NCBI GenBank assembly: GCA_003170035.1
Contig: PMZX01000146.1
Location: forward strand, 1-5,056
Direction: 5' to 3'
DNA: 5,056 nt
Origin: Myxococcales bacterium
GTDB taxonomy: Bacteria > Myxococcota_A > Polyangia > Fen-1088
Positions 1 to 5,056 of the stretch are shown here, piece by piece. Each line of letters begins with the position of its first letter. Positions within the stretch are counted from its first letter, which is position 1. Under the pieces are notes generated by a model that searched no databases, was not told where the DNA came from, and saw only the letters and a list, made by a program, of their open reading frames with translations. The position numbers and the translations under genes were made by a program.

Positions 1-120
1 GCCGGGGTCTTCAATTTCTCCGCCCACGATCACGGCGGGTTGGGCATGGACGCTTTTGAAATGCAGACCGTGAAGAACGGCAAGTTCGTCGTGTACAGCG
101 ACACGGCCGTCAAGAAGTAG
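1..120 (+). CDS. C-terminal end of a LivK-like branched-chain amino acid-type ABC substrate-binding protein (5' truncated by window)
   Basis: Frame 1 is open from the first base to the TAG at 118-120 and gives 39 residues. They include FNFSAHDHGGLGMDAFEM followed by KNGKFVVYSD. A segment of the type 'GxFNFSxxDHxGL...xxxMxxxxNGKF' is, from knowledge of the family, the usual C-terminus of periplasmic type I binding proteins of the LivK/HAAT class, where the last strand returns to the first lobe. The protein would bind the ligand in the periplasm and deliver it to the LivHM permease encoded just downstream. The signal peptide and ligand-binding residues lie outside the window, so the substrate cannot be named. 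Position directly before livH, on the same strand, supports the call. GC-rich third positions match the other genes. Confidence 0.82.
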   Translation, partial: AGVFNFSAHDHGGLGMDAFEMQTVKNGKFVVYSDTAVKK

Positions 121-121
121 C

Positions 122-146
122 GACGGCCGGCCGAGGCTGGCCCGTC
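122..146 (+). promoter_or_regulatory. Intercistronic GC-rich hairpin between binding-protein gene and livH
   Basis: Bases 122-126 pair with 142-146 and 127-131 pair with 136-140. This makes a 10-bp stem with one G-U pair (129/138), one bulged C (141) and a CGAG loop (132-135). It starts one base after the binding-protein stop codon and ends eight bases before the livH ATG. No T-run follows, so it does not look like a simple full-strength intrinsic terminator. Hairpins at this place in binding-protein-dependent transporter operons are known to protect the upstream message and help keep binding protein in excess over permease. That role here is inference from position. Confidence 0.5.
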
Positions 147-154
147 AGAGACGC

Positions 155-1045
155 ATGAGTCCCGATCTTCTTTTCCAATACCTGGTGGCCGGCATCACCT
201 ACGGCACGATCTACGCGATCGTCGCCATCGGGTTCAACATCATCTACAACACCACCGGGATCATCAACTTCGCCCAGGGCGAGTTTGTCATGCTGGGCGG
301 GATGATCGGGGTGACCCTGCACGCGTTCGTGCCCGTGCCTGTCGCCATCGCGGGCGCGGTCCTCGCCACCATGCTGGTAGGCGCGCTGATCGAGATGCTG
401 TTCATTCGCTGGCTGCGCCGGCCGTCGGTGCTGCGCCTGATCATCATCACCATCGGATTGTCCATCGCCATTCGCGAGCTGGCCCTGCTGCTGTGGGGCG
501 AGGGCGTGCGCGCCTTGCCGTATTTCACCGGCACGGCGGTGACCTCGCTGGCCATCGGCGACGTCCACATCTCGCCCCAAGTGCTCTGGGTGCTCGGGAT
601 CTCGGCGGTGATGGTGGCGGCGCTCAATTTCTTCTTTGCGCGCACCCTGCTCGGCCGGCAGATGCGCGCCTGCGCCTGCAACCGCGAAGCCGCGCAGTTG
701 TGCGGAATCAGCGCCAAGAATATGGTGACCCTGTCCTTCGTGCTGAGCGCGGGCATTGGCGCCCTGGCCGGCTGTGTGATCTCGCCCATCACCTACGTCC
801 AGTACGACAGCGGCACCAGCCTGGCCATCAAGGGGTTCACTGTGGCCATTCTGGGCGGCCTGGGCAACAGCATGGCCGCCATCGCGGCTGGCCTGTTGCT
901 CGGAACCCTGGAGTCGTTCTCCATCTGGGTCATGCCGGCGGCCTACAAGGACGTCATCGCCATCAGCATCCTGCTATTCATTCTCTTCGTCCGGCCGTCC
1001 GGGCTATTCGGTAATGCCGAGGCTGCGCGCCTCAAGGACTACTGA
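155..1045 (+). CDS. livH: LivH-type inner-membrane permease of a branched-chain amino acid (HAAT) ABC importer
   Basis: The product has 296 residues, normal for LivH, and is one of two membrane subunits forming the translocation channel. It is very hydrophobic, with likely membrane segments near residues 7-29, 34-52, 60-84, 93-114, 141-163, 191-212, 226-250 and 265-281. Family marks are NTTGIINFAQGEFVMLGG (32-49), the cytoplasmic EAA-like coupling loop around 164-189 (LLGRQMRA...NREAAQLCGI), FTVAILGGLGN (228-238) and the closing RPSGLFG (280-286). ATG 155 is chosen because MSPDLLFQYLVAGITYG is the usual LivH N-terminus. The ribosome site is weak (AGAG at 147-150) and sits right behind a hairpin. 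The stop overlaps the livM start by one base (TGATG). The coupling loop has three cysteines (173, 175, 183). Family assignment is firm, substrate is not. Confidence 0.95.
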   Translation: MSPDLLFQYLVAGITYGTIYAIVAIGFNIIYNTTGIINFAQGEFVMLGGMIGVTLHAFVPVPVAIAGAVLATMLVGALIEMLFIRWLRRPSVLRLIIITIGLSIAIRELALLLWGEGVRALPYFTGTAVTSLAIGDVHISPQVLWVLGISAVMVAALNFFFARTLLGRQMRACACNREAAQLCGISAKNMVTLSFVLSAGIGALAGCVISPITYVQYDSGTSLAIKGFTVAILGGLGNSMAAIAAGLLLGTLESFSIWVMPAAYKDVIAISILLFILFVRPSGLFGNAEAARLKDY

Positions 1046-2109
1046 TGGCCCGCCGGCGCAACTTGCCCATCGTCGTGTTGGCGCTTGCCGTGATCGCGGT
1101 GCACCTGGCAAGCGCGGCAGCGGGCAAGCCCCAGTACCTCACCCAGCTCACCATGGCCGGGTACTACTCGCTGGTCATCGTGGGGCTCACCTTGTTGATG
1201 GGTTACACTGGCCAGATCTCGCTGGGCCATGCCGGATTCTTCGCCATCGGCGGCTACACCTCGGGCCTGCTCACCACGTACAACCTGCAGGGCGGCGGGG
1301 CGTTTCTCTCTTTGCTACGCGCGACGGGGCTACTGATCGCGGGCAAGGATCTGTATGGCGGCGACCTCTTGGTCATGCGTCCGTGGGCGGCGTGCCTGAT
1401 CGCCTTGGCGGTGACGGTGGGCATCGCCTACCTGGTGGGCAAGCCGGTCTTGAAATTGAGGGGCCACTACCTGGCCATGGCGACGCTGGGCTTTGGCACC
1501 ATCGTGTACAAGGTGGTACTGGGCAGCAGCCTGGTGGGGGCGGCCGACGGGATCTCGGACATTCCGGCCTTCCCGCTCTTCGCGGGCCTGGCGGTGACGG
1601 GAAAATCCGCTCTGCGCGTGCAGAACTACTACTTGGCCTGGGGCCTGGTGCTGGGCGCGATGGCGCTGCTGACCAATCTCATCCACTCGCGGGTTGGGCG
1701 CGCTCTGCGCGCGATTCACGGCGCCGAGGATGCGGCCAACGCCATGGGCGTGGACACCGCCCGCTACAAACTGCACATGTTCGTGCTGAGCGCGGCGCTG
1801 GCGGCCCTGGGCGGCGTATTTCTCACGCACTACAACGGAGGCATCGGTCCGTCCGAGGCTTCCATCATGAAGTCCGTGCGCTACGTGGCCATTGTCGCCG
1901 TCGGCGGCATGGCCAATCTGTGGGGCGCCCTGATCATGGGCGTGTTGCTCAATTTCCTCTCGTTGCGTGGCTCCTTCGGTTCCTACGACGACGCGGTCTT
2001 CGGCCTGATTCTCTTGGCCATCATGCTCTTCGCGCCCGACGGGCTGCTGCGCGTGGAAATGGTGCGGCGCTTGCCAGGCCTGGGCCGACTGAGGGGGCGG
2101 GCGCCGTGA
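1045..2109 (+). CDS. livM: LivM-type inner-membrane permease of the same ABC importer
   Basis: The second membrane subunit, 354 residues. Recognisable parts are a basic N-terminus (MARRR) leading into a first hydrophobic segment (7-25), LLMGYTGQISLGHAGFFAIGG (50-70, the LivM hallmark), RGHYLAMATLGFG (139-151) and the coupling loop SRVGRALRAIHGAEDAANAMG (215-235). Late hydrophobic segments follow near 241-262, 282-303 and 308-330, then FAPDGLL. AAGGA at 1034-1038 lies six bases before the ATG, which overlaps the livH stop, so translational coupling is likely. The segment at about 79-113, between the hallmark helix and the next membrane helix, is roughly 25 residues longer than in the short LivM proteins I know and carries GGG and YGGD turns, so it is probably an enlarged loop. 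The C-terminus ends in a basic tail (RRLPGLGRLRGRAP). Confidence 0.95.
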   Translation: MARRRNLPIVVLALAVIAVHLASAAAGKPQYLTQLTMAGYYSLVIVGLTLLMGYTGQISLGHAGFFAIGGYTSGLLTTYNLQGGGAFLSLLRATGLLIAGKDLYGGDLLVMRPWAACLIALAVTVGIAYLVGKPVLKLRGHYLAMATLGFGTIVYKVVLGSSLVGAADGISDIPAFPLFAGLAVTGKSALRVQNYYLAWGLVLGAMALLTNLIHSRVGRALRAIHGAEDAANAMGVDTARYKLHMFVLSAALAALGGVFLTHYNGGIGPSEASIMKSVRYVAIVAVGGMANLWGALIMGVLLNFLSLRGSFGSYDDAVFGLILLAIMLFAPDGLLRVEMVRRLPGLGRLRGRAP

Positions 2110-2870
2110 GCCTGCTCGTGGTCAAGGCCCTGTGTAAGCGCTTCGGCGGCTTGCAGGCGGTGGGCAACGTCAGTTTCACCGTCGCTGCCGGCAGCATCAA
2201 GGCGCTCATCGGTCCCAACGGCGCGGGCAAGACGACCCTCTTCAACCTCATCTTCGGTGCGCTGCCGCCCGACTCGGGGCAGGTGTGGTTCGACGGCAAG
2301 CAGACGGACGGCTGGAAGCCGCACCAGGTGGCCGCCGCAGGCATGGCGCGCACCTTCCAGCACATCCGCCTGTTTCCAAAGATGACCGCCTGGGAAAACA
2401 TCGCGGTCGGCCGGCACGTGCACAGCCGGTCCGGCTTTCTGGCCAGCATGCTCGGGCTGCCCTGGACAAGACGCGAGCAACGGGCCGTGCGGGAGAAGGC
2501 GCTGGACATCATGCGCTTCCTCGGCGTGGAAGATCGGGCTGATGTCGAAGCCACCAGCCTGGCCTACGGCCAGCAGCGCATCATCGAGCTGGGCCGGGCG
2601 CTGGCCTGCGAGCCCAAGCTGCTGCTGCTCGACGAGCCGGCCGCCGGGCTCAACATGCGCGAGACCAGCGAGATGGCCAAGTTGATCGCGCGCATCCGCG
2701 ACACCGGGGTCACCGTGTTGCTGGTCGAACACGACATGACCCTGGTGATGAATATCTCGGACGAAGTCCTGGTGTTGAGTTACGGCGAGAAGATCGCCGA
2801 CGACAAGCCGCTCGCCATCCAGAAGCATCCCGAGGTGATCAAAGTCTACCTGGGAGAGGACGATGCTTAG
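2106..2870 (+). CDS. livG: LivG-type ATP-binding subunit of the ABC importer
   Basis: Cytoplasmic ATPase subunit, 254 residues, standard for LivG. In order: Walker A GPNGAGKT (36-43), Q-loop Gln85 in ARTFQHIRLF, the family-specific signature LAYGQQR (142-148) in place of LSGGQ, Walker B LLLLDEP (162-168), and the switch His199 in LLVEHD. LAYGQQR followed by DEPAAGLN separates LivG from LivF. The frame stays open far upstream through livM without meaning. GTG 2106 is chosen because it begins the LivG-like N-terminus (SLLVVKALCKRFGG), has a GAGGGGG ribosome site at 2091-2097 and overlaps the livM stop by four bases (GTGA). The D-loop reads GLNMRE where many relatives have GLNPxE. All residues needed for ATP hydrolysis are present. 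Confidence 0.95.
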   Translation: MSLLVVKALCKRFGGLQAVGNVSFTVAAGSIKALIGPNGAGKTTLFNLIFGALPPDSGQVWFDGKQTDGWKPHQVAAAGMARTFQHIRLFPKMTAWENIAVGRHVHSRSGFLASMLGLPWTRREQRAVREKALDIMRFLGVEDRADVEATSLAYGQQRIIELGRALACEPKLLLLDEPAAGLNMRETSEMAKLIARIRDTGVTVLLVEHDMTLVMNISDEVLVLSYGEKIADDKPLAIQKHPEVIKVYLGEDDA

Positions 2871-3615
2871 GATTCGCAGTCTGGAAGCCGGCTACGGCAA
2901 CCTCAGGGTCTTGCGCCGGGTGTCGATCCACGTTTCCCCTGGCGAGATCGTAACCATCATCGGCGCCAACGGCGCGGGCAAGACCACGTTGTTGCAAACC
3001 ATTGCGGGTCTTCTGCGCGCCCAGGCCGGCGAGATCCTGTTCGACAAACAGGACGTCGGCCGCCACGCGCCCGAGGCCATCGCCTTCCTGGGCTGCGCTC
3101 TCGTGCCCGAAGGCCGCCAACTTTTCGGCCCCATGACCGTGCGCGAGAACCTGCAACTCGGCGCCTACGTGCAGATCCGCCGCGGCCGCGCGCATGAAGT
3201 GGACCACGATCTCGGCCGCGTGTTCGAGCTGTTCCCGCGCCTGAAAGAGCGCGCGTCGCAACTGGCCGGCACGCTCTCGGGCGGGGAGCAGCAAATGCTG
3301 GCCATCGGCCGCGCGTTGATGGCGCGGCCCAAGTTGATCATGATGGATGAACCGTCGATGGGCCTGGCGCCTCTGGTTGTGAAGGACATCTTCGCCATCA
3401 TTCGCCGCCTGGGCAGCGAGGGCCACACCGTGCTGCTGGTCGAGCAGAACGCCAAGGCGGCCCTGCGCATCGCCAACCGCGGTTACGTGTTGGAGAACGG
3501 GCGCATCCTATTGGAACAGACCGCAGAAGATTTGCTGGCCAACCGAGACGTACAGCGCGCCTATCTGGGGCGCGACCTCGACTCGGAAACCGAACTCGAC
3601 GGCATGAGGAGATGA
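2863..3615 (+). CDS. livF: LivF-type ATP-binding subunit of the ABC importer
   Basis: The second ATPase, 250 residues, pairing with LivG beneath LivHM. In order: Walker A GANGAGKT (34-41), VPEGRQLF (81-88) with the Q-loop Gln86, signature LSGGEQQ (138-144), Walker B LIMMDEP (158-164), and LLVEQNA (191-197). In LivF the switch histidine is normally Gln (here Gln195), so this is a family trait and not a defect. RGYVLENGRI near the end is also typical. The ATG overlaps livG by eight bases and is preceded by GGGAGAGGA (2852-2860), so it has its own strong ribosome site. Relatives usually end just after the AYLG segment. Here a charged tail of about 15 residues follows (DLDSETELDGMRR), and its coding DNA also carries the ribosome site of the next gene. 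Confidence 0.95.
   Translation: MLRIRSLEAGYGNLRVLRRVSIHVSPGEIVTIIGANGAGKTTLLQTIAGLLRAQAGEILFDKQDVGRHAPEAIAFLGCALVPEGRQLFGPMTVRENLQLGAYVQIRRGRAHEVDHDLGRVFELFPRLKERASQLAGTLSGGEQQMLAIGRALMARPKLIMMDEPSMGLAPLVVKDIFAIIRRLGSEGHTVLLVEQNAKAALRIANRGYVLENGRILLEQTAEDLLANRDVQRAYLGRDLDSETELDGMRR
3605..3611 (+). promoter_or_regulatory. Ribosome binding site that decides the start of the PaaK-like gene
   Basis: TGAGGAG lies at 3605-3611, inside the last codons of livF. It touches the ATG at 3612 with no spacer, which is too close for efficient initiation, but leaves six bases before the ATG at 3618. The protein from 3618 begins MVWEPEKE, which resembles the start of PaaK-family proteins (short hydrophobic, Trp, then an acidic stretch). 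Both arguments favour 3618 over 3612. Confidence 0.65.
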
Positions 3616-3617
3616 CC

Positions 3618-4895
3618 ATGGTCTGGGAGCCTGAAAAGGAATGCATGCAAAGGGACGAGCTGCGCCAGTTGCAGCTCGAACAACTCCAGGCGGCTTTAGC
3701 GCGGGTCTACATGCACGTGCCCTTCTATCGCAAACAATTCGACGCGTGCAAAGTCGACCCCGACGATTTTCGCAGCCTAGACGATGTGCGCCGGTTGCCG
3801 TTCACCAGCAAGGCCGACTTGCAGGAAAACTATCCCTACGGCCTGTTCGCCGTGCCGTTGCGCGAGGTGGTGCGCATCCACGCCTCGGCCTGCATGTCCA
3901 CTGTGGTGGGGTACACGCGCAACGACATCAAGAGCTGGTCGAATCTGGTTGCACGCGTGCTGTGCGCTGGGGGCGTGAGCAAAGACGACGTGGTGCAGAT
4001 CGCCTACGGCTACGACCTGTCGACCGGCGGCTTCGGCATCCACTATGGCGCCGAACGCATCGGGGCCTCGGTGATTCCCACCTCGACCGGCAACACCGCC
4101 CGCCAGATCAAGATCATGCGCGATTTCAAGACCACCGCGCTGGTGTGCACGCCCAGCTACGCCCTGCTCATTGCGGAGACCATCCACAAGCAGGGCATCA
4201 ATCCGGGCGTGCTGTCACTGAAGTACGGCTTGTTCGGCGGCGAGCCCTGGTCCGAGGCCGTGCGGCAGGAGATCCAGGACAAGCTGCACATCGTGGCCAC
4301 CGACAATTACGGCGTATCCGAAGTGATGGGGCCGGGGGTGGCCAGCGAGTGCATGGAACGCAAGGGCCTGCACATCAACGAGGATCACTTCCTGGTCGAA
4401 GTGGTCGATCCGCAGACGCTCGACCCTTTGCCGCTCGGTGAAACCGGTGAGCTGGTCATCACCACCTTGACCAAGGAGGCCTTCCCGGTCATCCGGTTCC
4501 GCACCCGCGATCTGACCAGCCTGCTGGCCGAGCCATGCCCGTGCGGCCGCAAGACCATGCGCATGGCGCGCGTCGCCGGTCGCAGCGATGACGTGCTGAT
4601 CATTCGCGGGACCAAGGTGTCTCCCTCGCAGATCGCGGCGTTGCTGGGCGAGATCGAAGGTCAGGTGCCGGCGCACCAGGTGGTGGTGGAACGACCGGGC
4701 GCCCTGGATGAGGTGACGGTGCTGATCGCGCCCAGCGAATCAAGCGCCTTTGACGAGCTTCGCAAACAGCACGAGCGCCTGGCCGCCATCGCGCACCGGC
4801 TTTCGTCCGAATTGGGCCTGTCGATCAACGTGAAGCTGGTGGAACGCAAGTCGGTCGAATCCGGCCCGCGCGTGCTGGACAAACGAAAGGCCTGA
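3618..4895 (+). CDS. PaaK (phenylacetate-CoA ligase)-family protein with degenerate ATP-binding loop and catalytic-lysine loop
   Basis: The 425 residues are recognisably PaaK family (ANL superfamily), whose members make aryl-CoA from an aromatic acid, ATP and CoA. Conserved parts, numbered from ATG 3618, are the N-terminal helix region ending HVPFYRKQFD (33-42), IPTSTGNTARQ (153-163), the TPSYALLIAE stretch (178-187), DNYGVSEVMGPG (229-240, with Glu235), RFRTRD (293-298, with ribose-binding-type Asp298), CPCGR (307-311), GRSDD (321-325) and IIRGTKV (328-334). What is missing is striking. Where the family has HASSGTTGKPT, this protein has HASACMST (88-95). Where it has KSIPRSEGKAxRVIDKR, this has KSVESGPRVLDKR (411-423), without the adenylation lysine. 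The pocket motif usually read YGYGLFTGG is YGYDLSTGG (130-138). The frame is intact and codon use is normal, so a decaying pseudogene is unlikely. It starts two bases after livF, which suggests a job linked to the imported compound. It may be a pseudoenzyme, a half-reaction enzyme or a ligase with altered chemistry. An alternative start at 3612 adds two residues. Confidence 0.9.
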   Translation: MVWEPEKECMQRDELRQLQLEQLQAALARVYMHVPFYRKQFDACKVDPDDFRSLDDVRRLPFTSKADLQENYPYGLFAVPLREVVRIHASACMSTVVGYTRNDIKSWSNLVARVLCAGGVSKDDVVQIAYGYDLSTGGFGIHYGAERIGASVIPTSTGNTARQIKIMRDFKTTALVCTPSYALLIAETIHKQGINPGVLSLKYGLFGGEPWSEAVRQEIQDKLHIVATDNYGVSEVMGPGVASECMERKGLHINEDHFLVEVVDPQTLDPLPLGETGELVITTLTKEAFPVIRFRTRDLTSLLAEPCPCGRKTMRMARVAGRSDDVLIIRGTKVSPSQIAALLGEIEGQVPAHQVVVERPGALDEVTVLIAPSESSAFDELRKQHERLAAIAHRLSSELGLSINVKLVERKSVESGPRVLDKRKA

Positions 4896-4923
4896 ACCCG
4901 CAGGCGGATCCAGGCCTTTCGTT
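4882..4923. terminator. Probable bidirectional terminator between convergent genes
   Basis: A perfect 13-bp inverted repeat, AACGAAAGGCCTG (4882-4894) and CAGGCCTTTCGTT (4911-4923), encloses a 16-base loop. It sits between two converging genes. The left arm covers the last four codons and most of the stop of the PaaK-like gene, and the right arm ends 13 bases from the stop codon of the opposing gene. The A/T-rich blocks lie inside the stem and no clean T-run follows on either side, so it is an atypical intrinsic terminator. Position and perfect symmetry are the evidence. Confidence 0.65.
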
Positions 4924-4936
4924 CGTGAGGACGGGG

Positions 4937-5056
4937 CTACTTCTTGTCTTCCCACATCTTGGCGACGTAGGTCACAACCACGAAGAGGTTGTGGGCGATG
5001 TCCGTGACGTCACCGGAGTCGACCGGGCTGAGGCCGATCTCCATCATGTACATCGG
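4937..5056 (-). CDS. C-terminal end of an unidentified protein (5' part outside window)
   Basis: On the - strand the frame is open from the window edge to a TAG at 4939-4937 and gives 39 residues: an acidic/hydrophobic stretch with IGLSPVDSGDVTDIAHN followed by LFVVVTYVAKMWEDKK. Third codon positions are almost all G or C, as in the other genes, and the frame ends just beyond the shared hairpin, which supports real coding sequence. The DVTDIAHNLFVVVTYVAKMWED part could form one amphipathic C-terminal helix. I do not recognise the family, and the fragment is too short to assign a function. It converges on the transporter operon and so belongs to a different transcript. Confidence 0.6.
   Translation of the reverse strand, partial: PMYMMEIGLSPVDSGDVTDIAHNLFVVVTYVAKMWEDKK

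Noticed and set aside
121..154. Promoter for livH in the spacer
   Set aside because: The spacer has only 34 bases, is GC-rich, is filled by a hairpin, and shows no recognisable -35/-10 pair.
1014..2105. Long open stretch in the livG frame upstream of the GTG at 2106, giving an apparent 618-residue protein
   Set aside because: It runs in another frame across livM and has the Arg/Gly/His/Ala-rich look of a GC-rich shadow. Only the part from 2106 matches a family and has a ribosome site and a normal length.
2529..2549. LAYGQQR in place of LSGGQ in LivG as a degraded ABC signature
   Set aside because: This is the usual LivG signature. Walker A, Walker B, the Q-loop and the switch histidine are all present.
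3474..3480. Gln in place of the switch histidine in LivF as a defect
   Set aside because: LVEQNA is the normal form in LivF proteins, so it is a family trait.
3618..4895. PaaK-like gene as a frameshifted or decaying pseudogene
   Set aside because: There is no internal stop or frame change, both shortened loops are multiples of three, conserved blocks follow each loss, and the ribosome site and codon use are normal.
110..4955. Many open frames on the - strand opposite the liv genes and the PaaK-like gene
   Set aside because: They lie antisense to clearly conserved genes. Their translations are low-complexity (Gln/His/Arg/Gly/Ala) with no motif, as expected from strong G/C third-position bias.

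Overview
The window is a compact, GC-rich segment. Five genes run on the + strand with almost no space between them, and the tail of one gene lies on the - strand at the right edge. Base composition, the strong preference for G/C in third codon positions and the protein types fit a proteobacterium, most likely a betaproteobacterium of the Burkholderiales. That placement is inference from style and is not proven by the sequence.

Layout: 1-120 is the C-terminal end of a periplasmic substrate-binding protein of the branched-chain amino acid (LivK-like) type. A 34-base spacer holding a GC-rich hairpin follows. Then come the two permeases livH (155-1045) and livM (1045-2109) and the two ATPases livG (2106-2870) and livF (2863-3615), which make up a complete HAAT-type ABC importer. 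They are joined by 1-, 4- and 8-base overlaps, so they are probably translationally coupled. A phenylacetate-CoA ligase (PaaK)-family gene (3618-4895) starts two bases after the livF stop and is the last gene of the operon. A 13-bp perfect inverted repeat at 4882-4923 overlaps its last codons and looks like the terminator shared with a convergent, unidentified gene whose last 39 codons occupy 5056-4937.

The usual reading of such an operon is that the importer brings in an amino or aromatic acid and the ligase traps it as a CoA thioester. The last gene does not fit this simply. Its PaaK scaffold is well conserved, but the places where ATP chemistry happens are rewritten. The Ser/Thr/Gly phosphate-binding loop is shortened by three residues and its typical residues are gone. 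The C-terminal catalytic-lysine loop is shortened by about four residues and has no lysine at the expected place. The aryl-pocket segment is also altered. The reading frame is intact and codon use is normal. This points to a selected, adenylation-deficient or repurposed PaaK homologue tied to an importer, and it is the most interesting item here. No tRNA, rRNA, CRISPR, insertion sequence or phage feature was seen, and no stretch of 300 bases or more lacks a gene.
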